From Nocardia neocaledoniensis (lineage in GTDB: Bacteria > Actinomycetota > Actinomycetes > Mycobacteriales > Mycobacteriaceae): DNA of 64,000 bases. The stretch lies in NCBI RefSeq assembly GCF_003182135.1, contig NZ_QGTL01000002.1:186001-250000 (forward strand). The letters are read 5' to 3'. Made by a program: the position numbers and the translations under genes. This document shows, piece after piece, positions 17,469-27,303 of the stretch (its first letter is position 1; the number at the start of each line of letters is the position of its first letter). Below the pieces are notes generated by a model. That model was given only the letters and a program-made list of their open reading frames with translations. It ran no database searches and was not told where the DNA came from.

Positions 17469-17831
17469 TCATGCGCACAACCACTGGGTGAGGGACGCCG
17501 CGGCGTACACCGCGGCCAGGCTCGCCGCGACACTGATCACGACGTTGCCCACGGCATACACAGAGGCGCCCTCGGTCACCAGACGAAATGTCTCGTAACC
17601 GAACGTGCTGAACGTGGTCAGCGCACCGCAGAAGCCGATGCCGGCGAACGCCAGCAGCGAACTGCCCGCGCTCGCGCCGATCAGACCGCCGAGCAACGCC
17701 GAACCGACAATATTAACGGCAAGCGTGCCCCACGGCAGCCCCGCCGGAAACCGGGCGGACACGGCCCGGTCGAGCAGGTATCGGGCGGGAGCGCCGAGCA
17801 TTCCGCCCGCCACCACCAGCGCGGTCGTCAT
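17469..17831 (-). CDS. crcB: Fluoride channel CrcB/Fluc, copy 1
   Basis: A 120-residue, four-helix Fluc channel subunit. The N-terminal GGMLGAPARYLLDR, the GTLAVNIVGSALLGG segment carrying the pore asparagine, and GFCGALTTFSTFGYET with the phenylalanine box are all present. It exports fluoride as a dual-topology dimer. A second crcB gene ends 49 bp upstream, a tandem arrangement common in actinobacteria where the two products may form a heterodimer. I do not see a fluoride riboswitch upstream. Confidence 0.95.
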   Translation of the reverse strand: MTTALVVAGGMLGAPARYLLDRAVSARFPAGLPWGTLAVNIVGSALLGGLIGASAGSSLLAFAGIGFCGALTTFSTFGYETFRLVTEGASVYAVGNVVISVAASLAAVYAAASLTQWLCA

Positions 17832-17880
17832 CGGCAGTCTCCCCTCTCGACCATCGGATGGCACCCTTCCGTCCTCGGAT

Positions 17881-18303
17881 TCATGTCCGCCGCCGTCGCG
17901 CGCCCGCCGCCCATCTGGTCGCGCTCACCGCCACGACCACGGCACCCAGCCCGGCCAGAACCGACAGGCCGAGATAGGTCAGCGCCGAGGCCGTCGCACC
18001 GGTATCGAACAGTGTACGAAGCTCGAGACTGTAGGTGGAGAAAGTCGTGAACCCGCCCAGCACACCGACTCCCAGGAACGGGCGCACCAGCTTCGGCGCC
18101 TGCCACAGTTCGGTGACCGCCACCATCAGCACGCCGATCGCGAAGCAGCCTGTGACGTTGATCGTGAGGGTGGACCACGGGATCGCGCCGGGGCGCACCG
18201 GCCACCAGTGCCCCACGCCGAAGCGGGCGCAGGCGCCTACCCCGCCGCCCACCGAGATCGCCGCGAGGACCGCCGGATCGAGCGTCGCGGGCCGCGATGT
18301 CAT
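17881..18303 (-). CDS. crcB: Fluoride channel CrcB/Fluc, copy 2
   Basis: A 140-residue Fluc subunit paralogous to the next gene. It has GGGVGACARFGVGHWW, STLTINVTGCFAIGV and GGFTTFSTYSLE in the family order, with a basic tail. The longer N terminus (about 12 residues before the first helix) and the charged C terminus differ from copy 1, consistent with a heterodimeric channel whose subunits insert in opposite orientations. It is the promoter-proximal gene of a crcB-crcB-pgm-MFS run on the minus strand. Confidence 0.94.
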   Translation of the reverse strand: MTSRPATLDPAVLAAISVGGGVGACARFGVGHWWPVRPGAIPWSTLTINVTGCFAIGVLMVAVTELWQAPKLVRPFLGVGVLGGFTTFSTYSLELRTLFDTGATASALTYLGLSVLAGLGAVVVAVSATRWAAGARRRRT

Positions 18304-18425
18304 GGCGCTGCCCTCCCCTGCCGATCCGATGATGGTCGTTGCTCATGGTATCGAGACGCACCGACAACCGGGGACCCAGGCAAACCTTCAGCACTTGGCG
18401 CCGCGCGGCGAGCGCCCCGCAGACG

Positions 18426-18462
18426 CCGATGGCCCGGACCGAGTTCCGGTCCGGGCCATCGG
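18426..18462 (-). terminator. Hairpin terminator after the MFS gene
   Basis: Perfect 15-bp arms at 18426-18440 and 18448-18462 enclose a seven-base loop, just downstream of the stop codon of the minus-strand MFS gene (18471). There is no U tract. Confidence 0.65.
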
Positions 18463-18470
18463 CTCGTTCG

Positions 18471-19973
18471 TCAGTGCGCGAGCACCGGCTCCCCTTCGGC
18501 CGGGGCGGGCACCGTGTTCGGCATGAGCACGCCGATCACGATCGCGCCGAGGACGAATGTGGCTGTCGCCCACCAGAAGCTGGTGGTGTAGCTCTCGATG
18601 GCGCCCTGGGCCATGGTCAGCGGGCCCGGCTGGTGCGAGGACACGTAGTCGGTCATCGCCGAGGCCGCGATCGTGCTCAGCAGCGCGGTGCCGATGGAAC
18701 CGCCGACCTGCTGGCTGGTGTTGACCATCGCCGAGGCGACACCGGCGTCCTCGTGCTGCACACCGGCGGTCGAGCCCTGGAAGGCCACCGACATGGCGCC
18801 ACCGAGACCGAGGCCGAGCAGCACCAGCGCGGGCAGGATGTGCGTGACGTAGCTGGTGTCCAGACCGATGCGGGTCAGCCAGAGCATGCCCGCCGCGGCG
18901 ACGAGGAAGCCACCGCTGATGACGACCTTGGGACCGACCTTCGGCAGCAGCAGCGACGGCGCGGTGGTGGAGGAGACCACCATGCCGGCGACCATCGGCA
19001 GGAACGCGACGCCGGTGATGATCGGCGTGTACTCCAGGGTCAGCTGCATGTAGTAGGTGAGGAACAGGAAGATCGCGAACATCCCGATGCCCATGATGAA
19101 CACGGTCAGGTAGGCGGCACCGCGGGTGCGGTCGGTGATGATGCGCAGCGGCAGCAGCGGGTGCGCGACCCTGGTCTCGATCCAGCCGAAGGCCGCGAGC
19201 AGCACGGCGCCACCGATCAGGAACGCCAGGGTGGACGGCGCGGTCCAGCCCTCGGTCTCGGCCTGCGAGAAGCCGTAGACGATGCCGAACAACGCGGCGG
19301 TGACGGTGATGGTGCCCGGCCAGTCCAGCTTGGGCCGTGCGGCCGAGGTGGTGTGCTTGGCCAGCAGCAGCACCGCGCCGACGAGCGCGACGGCGGCGAA
19401 GATCAGGTTGACGTACATCGCCCAGCGCCACGAGGCCCATTCGGTGAGCGCGCCGCCGAGCAGCAGGCCGATCGCGCCACCGGCGCCGGCGACGGCGCCG
19501 AAGATGCCGAAGGCCTTGGCGCGTTCGCCGGGTTCGGTGAAGGTGACCGTGAGCAGCGAGAGCGCGGCGGGCGCGAGCAGCGCGCCGAAGACGCCCTGGC
19601 CGACGCGGGCCGCGACGAGCATCTCGAAAGTCGTGGCCGCGCCGCCGACGGCGGAGGCCACCGCGAAGCCGACCAGGCCGATGATGAAGGTGTTGCGGCG
19701 ACCGAACAGGTCGCTGAGCCTGCCGCCGAGCAGCAGCAGGCTGCCGAAGGCCAGCGCGTAGCCCGTGATGACCCATTGCCGGTCGGCGTCACCGAAGCCG
19801 AGGTCGGCCTGGGCCGCGGGCAGGGCGATGTTCACGATCGTCGCGTCGAGCACGACCATCAGCTGGGCGATGCCGAGCACGGCAAGCACCCACCAGCGCA
19901 GGGCGTGGGACCCGCGGCGGCCCGTGTCCGCGGCCGCGGGACTCTTCGTCCCGGTGTCGAGTGTGGTGGTCAT
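18471..19973 (-). CDS. MFS drug exporter, DHA2 (14-TM) family
   Basis: A 500-residue EmrB/QacA-type antiporter. The first helix carries VLDATIVNIALPAAQADLG, the classic motif D1 variant, followed by the loop motif GGRLSDLFGRRNTF and the antiporter motif C in helix 5 (GAVAGAGGAIGLLLGGALTEW). Predicted to pump amphipathic compounds outward. ATG at 19973 has GGGGAG directly upstream. It is transcribed divergently from a TetR-type regulator whose start is 131 bp away; two small inverted repeats in between are likely operators, so this is a typical drug-inducible efflux pair. Confidence 0.92.
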   Translation of the reverse strand: MTTTLDTGTKSPAAADTGRRGSHALRWWVLAVLGIAQLMVVLDATIVNIALPAAQADLGFGDADRQWVITGYALAFGSLLLLGGRLSDLFGRRNTFIIGLVGFAVASAVGGAATTFEMLVAARVGQGVFGALLAPAALSLLTVTFTEPGERAKAFGIFGAVAGAGGAIGLLLGGALTEWASWRWAMYVNLIFAAVALVGAVLLLAKHTTSAARPKLDWPGTITVTAALFGIVYGFSQAETEGWTAPSTLAFLIGGAVLLAAFGWIETRVAHPLLPLRIITDRTRGAAYLTVFIMGIGMFAIFLFLTYYMQLTLEYTPIITGVAFLPMVAGMVVSSTTAPSLLLPKVGPKVVISGGFLVAAAGMLWLTRIGLDTSYVTHILPALVLLGLGLGGAMSVAFQGSTAGVQHEDAGVASAMVNTSQQVGGSIGTALLSTIAASAMTDYVSSHQPGPLTMAQGAIESYTTSFWWATATFVLGAIVIGVLMPNTVPAPAEGEPVLAH

Positions 19974-20017
19974 AACTCCCCTTGTGAGAAGGCTGGTGGT
20001 CGAAGTGGTGGCACAAT

Positions 20018-20034
20018 CGGAGGTATCCCCTCCG
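20018..20034. promoter_or_regulatory. Candidate TetR operator 1
   Basis: CGGAGG and CCTCCG form a perfect 6-bp inverted repeat with a 5-bp spacer between the divergent MFS and TetR genes. Confidence 0.4.
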
Positions 20035-20078
20035 CTTCCACCGAAGCTACCAGAGTAACGGAGAAACCACCTCCACTT

Positions 20079-20090
20079 AATCCCCGGATT
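20079..20090. promoter_or_regulatory. Candidate TetR operator 2
   Basis: AATCC-CC-GGATT is a compact inverted repeat 14 bp upstream of the TetR GTG start, placed to block its own transcription. Confidence 0.35.
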
Positions 20091-20104
20091 GATAGGATGT
20101 ACTT

Positions 20105-20782
20105 GTGAATCACGCCACGACGACTGCCACACCACCCCGCCGACTGCGCGCCGACGCCGCCCGCAATCAGGCGCGCATCGTCGCGGCCGCCCGCGAGCTC
20201 TTCGCCGATCACGGGCTGGAGATCACCCTCGACGATGTCGCCGAGCGGGCCGGGGTCGGTGTCGGCACCGTCTACCGCCGGTTCGCGAACAAGAAGGAAC
20301 TGATCGCCGAGGTCTTCGACCAGCACATGGTCGACTTCGCCGACGCGGCCGACACGGCGATGGGCAATCCGGACCCGTGGCTCGGCCTGGTCGAGTTCTT
20401 CGAGCACGCCTGCCAGCACTTGGCGACCAATCGCGGGTTCGGCGAGGTGATGCTCGAGCTCGAGGAGGACCCGGCCCGCTTCGCCGAGATCCGCGACCGG
20501 ATCCGGCCCGCCGTCACCGGGATCGTCGAGCGCGCCCGCGCGGCCGGTGCGGTGCATCCCGACATCACGACCACCGACTTCTTCGCGCTGATCCACATGG
20601 TCGCCGCGTTCGCGGAATTCTCCGCGCCGGTGAATTCCCAAGTGTGGCAGCGCTATATGGCCATCACGCTCAACGGCGTGCGCACCGATTCGGTCCCGCG
20701 CAGGCCCCTGCTCGTCGACCCGCTGACCGATGTCGAGGTCGAACAGGCCAAGGCCGCGGGCTGCCTCGGCCGACGGCGCTGA
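20105..20782 (+). CDS. TetR family transcriptional regulator
   Basis: A 225-residue repressor starting at GTG. The N-terminal helix-turn-helix (ARNQARIVAAARELFADHGLEITLDDVAERAGVGVGTVYRRFANKKELIAEVF) is a full TetR DNA-binding domain ending near residue 75; the rest is a helical ligand-binding domain. Its divergent neighbour is a DHA2 efflux pump, so it most likely represses that pump and itself and is released by the exported compound. Two inverted repeats lie in the shared 131-bp promoter region. Confidence 0.92.
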   Translation: MNHATTTATPPRRLRADAARNQARIVAAARELFADHGLEITLDDVAERAGVGVGTVYRRFANKKELIAEVFDQHMVDFADAADTAMGNPDPWLGLVEFFEHACQHLATNRGFGEVMLELEEDPARFAEIRDRIRPAVTGIVERARAAGAVHPDITTTDFFALIHMVAAFAEFSAPVNSQVWQRYMAITLNGVRTDSVPRRPLLVDPLTDVEVEQAKAAGCLGRRR

Positions 20783-20842
20783 GCAGCACTTCTCCCCCGG
20801 TTCAGTAGCGCGCGTCACAACTGATCCTCTACAGTTGGACGC

Positions 20843-22144
20843 ATGACCAAGAACACCTGGGTGAACTGGGCAGGCGAGCAGCGCTGCGCACCCGCCGTCG
20901 TCGCCGCCCCGCGCGACGTCGAGGAACTGGCCGAGATCGTCACCGCGTCCGCCGCCGGGGGCCGCACGGTGCGTGTCGCGGGATCGGGCCATTCGTTCAC
21001 CGATGCGGTCCTCACCGACGGCACCCTGATCAACCTGGGCGGTCTCGACCGCGTGCTCGACGTCGACACCGCGACCGGCCGGGTCCGGGTCGAAGCGGGT
21101 CTCACCCTGCACGCGGCCAGCCCGCTGCTGCACTCGCACGGCCTGGCCTTCCCCAACCTGGGCGACATCGACACCCAGTCCATCGCGGGCGCGACCGCCA
21201 CCGGAACGCACGGCACCGGCGCCCGGCTGCGCAACATCTCCGCGGCGCTGCACGCGGTGGAGGTGATGCGCGCCGACGGCACCCGCGTCGAACTCGACGA
21301 GCAGACCGATCCCGACGGCTGGCGGGCCGCACGCGTCAGCATCGGCGCGCTGGGTGTGGTCACCGCGGTGACCCTGCAGCTGGAGCCCTCGTTCGTGCTC
21401 GACCTCGTGGAGCGGCCGGTCCCGCTCGCGGACGTCCTCGCCGAACTCGACGAACACGTCGACGGCAACGACCATTTCGAGTTCTTCATCTTCGCGCACA
21501 GCGGCGTGGCGATGACCAAGGCGGGCAACCGCACCGACGAGCTCGAGCAGCCGCGCGGGCAACTCACGGCCTGGCTCAACGACGTGTTGCTGTCGAATCA
21601 CGTGTTCGACGGAATGTGCAAGGCGGGCAAACTGATTCCCGCCGCCATCCCCACGATCCACCGGATCGCCACGCAGGCGGGCAGCCACAACCGCAAGGTC
21701 GACCGGTCCTATCGGGTCTTCGCGTCACCGCGGCTGGTGAAGTTCACCGAGATGGAATACGCGATCCCGCGCGAGCACGCGGTCGCCGCGATCGGCGAGA
21801 TCGTGGAGCTCACCAAGGGTTTCGGCACGCCGATGCCGATCGAGGTGCGCTGGGTGGCCCCCGACGACGCGTTCCTCTCGCCCGCGGGCGGGCGCGACAC
21901 CTGCTACATCGCCGTGCACCAATACCAGGGCATGGAGTGGGAGCCGTATTTCCGCGCCTGCGAGGCGGTGTTCGACCGGTACGCCGGCCGCCCGCACTGG
22001 GGCAAGCGGCACTTCCAGACCGCCGAGACCCTGCGTGCCCGGTACCCCGAGTGGGACCGCTTCACCGAGGTCCGCCGCCGCTTCGACCCCACCGGAGTGT
22101 TCGCCAACGACTACGTGCGTCGCGTCCTCGGCACCCTCGACTGA
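20843..22144 (+). CDS. D-arabinono/L-gulono-1,4-lactone oxidase-type FAD enzyme
   Basis: A 433-residue vanillyl-alcohol-oxidase-family flavoprotein. The FAD-binding domain shows VRVAGSGHSFTD (the usual covalent-FAD histidine region), NLGDIDTQSIAGATATGTHGTG and ISIGALG-like sequence; the C-terminal ALO domain ends in the diagnostic RPHWGKRHF. It fits the L-gulono-1,4-lactone dehydrogenase class known from mycobacteria, which makes ascorbate-type products with a dye or cytochrome acceptor rather than oxygen. ATG at 20843 starts directly at the domain. Neighbours suggest no operon. Confidence 0.92.
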   Translation: MTKNTWVNWAGEQRCAPAVVAAPRDVEELAEIVTASAAGGRTVRVAGSGHSFTDAVLTDGTLINLGGLDRVLDVDTATGRVRVEAGLTLHAASPLLHSHGLAFPNLGDIDTQSIAGATATGTHGTGARLRNISAALHAVEVMRADGTRVELDEQTDPDGWRAARVSIGALGVVTAVTLQLEPSFVLDLVERPVPLADVLAELDEHVDGNDHFEFFIFAHSGVAMTKAGNRTDELEQPRGQLTAWLNDVLLSNHVFDGMCKAGKLIPAAIPTIHRIATQAGSHNRKVDRSYRVFASPRLVKFTEMEYAIPREHAVAAIGEIVELTKGFGTPMPIEVRWVAPDDAFLSPAGGRDTCYIAVHQYQGMEWEPYFRACEAVFDRYAGRPHWGKRHFQTAETLRARYPEWDRFTEVRRRFDPTGVFANDYVRRVLGTLD

Positions 22145-22177
22145 CCCGTCCCGCGTACGTGCTCGGCGGCGGGCGTG

Positions 22178-22220
22178 GTGCGGACATCGCCGGACAATTG
22201 TGTCGCCGGTTGTTCCGCAC
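22178..22220. terminator. Possible hairpin after the lactone oxidase gene
   Basis: GTGCGGA (22178-22184) and TCCGCAC (22214-22220) are perfect inverted arms, extended by two more pairs with a bulge, around a loop that contains the palindrome ACAATTGT. It could instead be regulatory for the following arsC-like gene. Confidence 0.3.
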
Positions 22221-22309
22221 CGCCCGCGCGGGTGGCGGTACGGATGGAATGATGGTGGCGATAACCCGAAGCGCCACAAGCACTTCGCTCCCGCACCGAA
22301 AGGGCGACC

Positions 22310-22723
22310 ATGGCCCACACTCCCAGCGTGTTGTTCGTCTGCGTCCACAATGCGGGTAGATCGCAGATGGCTGCGGGATTCCTCCGGGCGATGGCCGGTG
22401 ACCGGATCGAGGTGCGCACCGCGGGCAGCGAACCGGCGCCCGAGCTGAATCCCGCCGCCGTCGCCGCGATGGCCGAGATCGGCATCGACATCTCCGGCGA
22501 GAAGCCGAAACCACTCACCGACGACGCGGTCGGGCTCTCCGACGTGGTCGTCACCATGGGGTGCGGCGAGGTGTGCCCCTACTTCCCCGGCATCAGCTAC
22601 CGCGACTGGGTCCTCGCCGACCCGGCCGGACAGCCGATCGAGGTGGTTCGCGGTGTGCGCGACCACCTGCGGATCCTGATCGGCAACCTCATCGCCGAAC
22701 TGGTGCCCGTGCCGGCCCGCTGA
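22310..22723 (+). CDS. arsC: Arsenate reductase, low-molecular-weight phosphatase type
   Basis: A 137-residue protein with the phosphatase-like catalytic loop CVHNAGRSQ starting at Cys11 and the second redox pair in TMGCGEVCPYFPG (Cys85 and Cys89). This arrangement fits actinobacterial arsenate reductases that couple to mycothiol/mycoredoxin or thioredoxin. It converts arsenate to arsenite in the cytoplasm for export. No arsR, arsB or acr3 gene is next to it, so it is orphaned from an ars operon here. GAAAGGG upstream of the ATG supports the start. Confidence 0.9.
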   Translation: MAHTPSVLFVCVHNAGRSQMAAGFLRAMAGDRIEVRTAGSEPAPELNPAAVAAMAEIGIDISGEKPKPLTDDAVGLSDVVVTMGCGEVCPYFPGISYRDWVLADPAGQPIEVVRGVRDHLRILIGNLIAELVPVPAR

Positions 22724-22773
22724 GGTCCGATTTCTTCAAGACGACCGCACCGCGGCCCGCCTACGCTGCGGAT

Positions 22774-24474
<1,701 letters not shown>

Positions 24475-24566
24475 CGACAGTGCGCCGAAGCGGCCCGGGA
24501 GCGCTCGGCCCGCCGCTACCCTGGGCTCACCGTCCGCCCGGACGGTGGATCGAAAGGACGTCTCCC

Positions 24567-25028
24567 ATGCCCGACGAGGACACTTCGCTGGTCGAGACCG
24601 TGAACGGCGCCATCGCCCTCACCATTCCCGCCGCCGCGAAGATGGGGGTCCGCGCGCTCGAGGTGCGGCGCGGTTACGCGCGCACCACCGTGCCGGTCGA
24701 GGGAAACGGCAACCACTTCGGCGCCATCTACGCCGGCGTGCAGTTCACGGTCGCGGAGGTTCTCGGCGGCGCGATCACCGCGGGCAGTTTCGACACGGCG
24801 GCCTTCTACCCGCTGGTGAAGTCCTTCGACATCTCCTTCCGGAAGATGGCGCGCACCGATCTGACCGCCGAGGCCTCGCTCACCGAGGACGAGATCGCGC
24901 GGGTCGCCGCCGAGGCGGCCGAGCACGGCAAGTCCGATTTCACGCTCGAGGCGGTGGTCACCGATACCGAGGGCACCACCGTCGCCACCAGCCGTGGGCT
25001 CTACCAGCTGCGGGCGTTCGGGCGCTGA
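24567..25028 (+). CDS. Hotdog-fold thioesterase-like protein (YiiD_C/DUF4442 type)
   Basis: A 153-residue hotdog-fold protein. GNGNHFGAIYAGVQFTVAEVLGGAI matches the N-H-G-x-A-x-y helix-strand core of the DUF4442/YiiD_C branch, and the following strands (LVKSFDISFRKMARTDLTAEASL, then FTLEAVVTDTEGTTVATSRGLYQLR) complete the fold. Such proteins act on acyl-CoA or acyl-ACP thioesters. GAAAGGA precedes the ATG at 24567. A YnfA-type gene starts 18 bp downstream. Confidence 0.82.
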   Translation: MPDEDTSLVETVNGAIALTIPAAAKMGVRALEVRRGYARTTVPVEGNGNHFGAIYAGVQFTVAEVLGGAITAGSFDTAAFYPLVKSFDISFRKMARTDLTAEASLTEDEIARVAAEAAEHGKSDFTLEAVVTDTEGTTVATSRGLYQLRAFGR

Positions 25029-25045
25029 GGTTCTAGGGTCGGGCC

Positions 25046-25384
25046 ATGTCCGTGGTGCGCTCCGCTGTGCTGTTCCTGCTCGCCGCCGTCGCCGAGATCG
25101 GCGGCGCCTGGCTGATCTGGCAAGGTGTGCGCGAGCACCGCGGCATGGTCTGGGCGGGAGCGGGTGTCGTGGCGCTCGGTGTCTACGGATTCGTCGCGAC
25201 GCTGCAGCCCGACGCGCATTTCGGGCGCATCCTCGCCGCGTACGGCGGGGTCTTCATCGCCGGGTCGCTGCTGTGGGGCATGGCGCTCGACGGATTCCGG
25301 CCCGACCGCTGGGACGTGCTCGGCGCGGTGGTGTGCCTGGTCGGCGTCGGCATCATCATGTACGCACCGCGCGCCGTTGGCTGA
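25046..25384 (+). CDS. YnfA/UPF0060 family small membrane protein
   Basis: A 112-residue protein with four membrane helices and the family signatures [62 protein letters not shown] and [10 protein letters not shown]. YnfA proteins are small-multidrug-resistance-like transporters; some have been linked to efflux. It follows the thioesterase gene by 18 bp and probably shares its transcript. Confidence 0.93.
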   Translation: MSVVRSAVLFLLAAVAEIGGAWLIWQGVREHRGMVWAGAGVVALGVYGFVATLQPDAHFGRILAAYGGVFIAGSLLWGMALDGFRPDRWDVLGAVVCLVGVGIIMYAPRAVG

Positions 25385-25439
25385 CGCGGCAGTCGTAAGA
25401 TCCGGCCACGACATTTCGGCTCGGCGGAGGGGTGGCTCC

Positions 25440-26297
25440 ATGCAACCGGCAGGTTCGGCGCAGCGTCCGCGCGTCGCGGGCTTTCCCGGTCCCGACATCG
25501 ACGACGAACCCGATGTCTGGTCGGGCGCGGCCGTCGACGACGACCGGATCAGGGCGCTGGCCGTCGGCGCCTACTACGGGCGCAGCTGGGGCGCGTTCTG
25601 CGACGGCGTCGCGTTCCTGCCCGAGGAGGACGACAGCACCGCGACCCGGCGCGAGACCGCGATCGAGGGGTTGCACGAGTCGTGGGGCGTCGACAACGCC
25701 GAGGACGCGCGCGACACCATTCGCAGGCTGCTCGTCGGCATGCACGCGCCGCTGTTCGAACTGGTCCATCCGCTGGCCGTCGCCGCGGCGACCGAGCAGG
25801 GCCGCGTCGACCGCTCCGGCCTGGCCGACGAGCACCGCGAATTCCTGCACACCCTCTCCGGTTTCCGCGGCTATCGCGGGCCCGCCGGCATCGACCGCGA
25901 CTACGACGCGTGGCTGCAGGCCATCAAACTCGGCATCACCGACAGCCTGCCGACGCCGCTGCAGACCGATGCGACCGCGTGGGATCTGGCCCGCCTGGTG
26001 TTCATCGCCCGCGCCGCCCACACGGCCGGATACCTCACCGAGGACGAGGCGTGGGAGCACATGCTCGGCGGCCTGGACCGCGCCAGGCAGCACTACCGCA
26101 ACTGGCGTCAGCTCGGCGACGGTTTCCTCACCGGCGCCATCTTCTGGGCGGCCACCCAGGACCTGTCCTCGGCCAGGACCCAGATCGCCGAACGCAGGCG
26201 CATGCTCGCGGGGTTGCACCTGCGCCCGTCCAGCCCGTGGCGTCGGGTGGCGCTGCATCCGGGGGCGCCGGTGTTCAGCCCGGCATCGCCAGCATGA
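25440..26297 (+). CDS. DUF1266 domain protein
   Basis: A 285-residue soluble protein starting at ATG 25440. The segment from about residue 175 (TAWDLARLVFIARAAHTAGYLTEDEAWEHM) through WRQLGDGFLTGAIFWAATQD is the DUF1266 signature found in bacterial proteins of unknown function related to YbeU/YbeR. The N-terminal third is acidic and lacks recognisable motifs. Its 3' end overlaps the converging gene by 23 bp. Confidence 0.82.
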   Translation: MQPAGSAQRPRVAGFPGPDIDDEPDVWSGAAVDDDRIRALAVGAYYGRSWGAFCDGVAFLPEEDDSTATRRETAIEGLHESWGVDNAEDARDTIRRLLVGMHAPLFELVHPLAVAAATEQGRVDRSGLADEHREFLHTLSGFRGYRGPAGIDRDYDAWLQAIKLGITDSLPTPLQTDATAWDLARLVFIARAAHTAGYLTEDEAWEHMLGGLDRARQHYRNWRQLGDGFLTGAIFWAATQDLSSARTQIAERRRMLAGLHLRPSSPWRRVALHPGAPVFSPASPA

Positions 26298-27156
26298 TGC
26301 CGACCGCCTGACGCCGGAACGGCTCGTCGGCGACCATGCCCAGCTTGCGCCGCTCGACCAGCAGTTGCCATTCGCCGAACAGGTCCGCCGAGGACGGCAG
26401 CGACGCGGCGATCGACCCGTCGACGTGCTCGATCTCGCAGGCCAGCCGCAGCGCTTCGGTGACGCGGCCGAAATCGTCGGGCTCCCAGTCGAGGAAGTCC
26501 AGTTCGGTGCCCGCCCCGGAGATCCGCAGCGTCACCACCTGGCCCGGCGCCGTGCGCACCTCGGCGCCGGTGACCACCGCGACCGGCAGCTCGTACACCG
26601 CCCACGCCGAGACGAACAGCAGGCGCAGCGTGGTGATCGCGACCAGTCCCGGCGCGCCCTCGTGTCCGGCCTGGGCCAGCTCGAGCACGTACTCGTCGGG
26701 CCGGACGCAGCCGTGCAGGATCTCGATCTCGCGCACCGAATTGCCCGCGTTGCGCATGCGCGCCGCCGCGGCCGACACATCGGCGCGCCGCGCGCCGCGC
26801 GGGCCGGGGACGACCGGCGGCGGCGTGAGATCCGGTCGCGGCGGAAACACCCTGCGCAACCCGACCAGCTCGCGTTCCACCGCCCGGACCAGCACCTGCG
26901 CCTGCACCCGCACCCCGGTCTCGAGGAACACCGGCACCGGATGCCGATCCGCCGCCGTCCCGTCCGCCCCGATCCGCGCGGACCGGAAGAACAGCAGCAG
27001 CGCCAGCTGATCGTCGTCGGTGGTCGCGAGCGCGATCTTGGACAGCTCGGCCACCGCGATGTCGAGCGCCGCCTCGTTGTCGGCCCGCAACGGCGTCGTC
27101 ACCAACCGCCCGTCCGCGTATCGCACAGCGACCCGCGTACCCCACACCTCGATCAC
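26275..27156 (-). CDS. Hypothetical protein with possible PH-like and SHOCT-like segments
   Basis: About 293 residues, soluble. The central region (LVAITTLRLLFVSAWAVYELPVAVVTGAEVRTAPGQVVTLRISG) has the strand pattern of a bacterial PH-like domain, and the C-terminal stretch LFGEWQLLVERRKLGMVADEPFRRQAVGIM resembles a SHOCT-type short helical motif. Both are tentative. AGGAGG lies five bases before the GTG at 27156, which favours this over the GTG at 27162. It converges with, and slightly overlaps, the DUF1266 gene. Confidence 0.7.
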   Translation of the reverse strand: MIEVWGTRVAVRYADGRLVTTPLRADNEAALDIAVAELSKIALATTDDDQLALLLFFRSARIGADGTAADRHPVPVFLETGVRVQAQVLVRAVERELVGLRRVFPPRPDLTPPPVVPGPRGARRADVSAAAARMRNAGNSVREIEILHGCVRPDEYVLELAQAGHEGAPGLVAITTLRLLFVSAWAVYELPVAVVTGAEVRTAPGQVVTLRISGAGTELDFLDWEPDDFGRVTEALRLACEIEHVDGSIAASLPSSADLFGEWQLLVERRKLGMVADEPFRRQAVGIMLAMPG

Positions 27157-27303
27157 AGCCACCTCCTGGCCAGCCCCCGCTGCGCAGGATCCTACTGACG
27201 CCCACCGCGGGCCGGGAAAGACGGGGCTGTCGCCGGTGGCGCACTCGGCGTAGATTCGTCTGCGCTGCTCGGGTGCGTTTCTCCCCAGGAAGGGATCGCC
27301 GTC

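Noticed and set aside
15841..17598. A 585-codon plus-strand frame over pgm
   Set aside because: Antisense of a well-supported enzyme; no domain, no ribosome-binding site.
18304..18400. Fluoride riboswitch upstream of the crcB pair
   Set aside because: The expected pseudoknot sequence (GGNGAUGG... and CUGAUGACUCCUAC-like part) is not visible.
18339..20108. A 589-codon plus-strand frame over the MFS gene
   Set aside because: Antisense to a convincing 14-TM transporter; Asp/Gln/Arg-rich and without motifs.
19970..21688. A 572-codon minus-strand frame over TetR and the lactone oxidase
   Set aside because: Both plus-strand genes have full domain motifs; the minus frame is shadow sequence.
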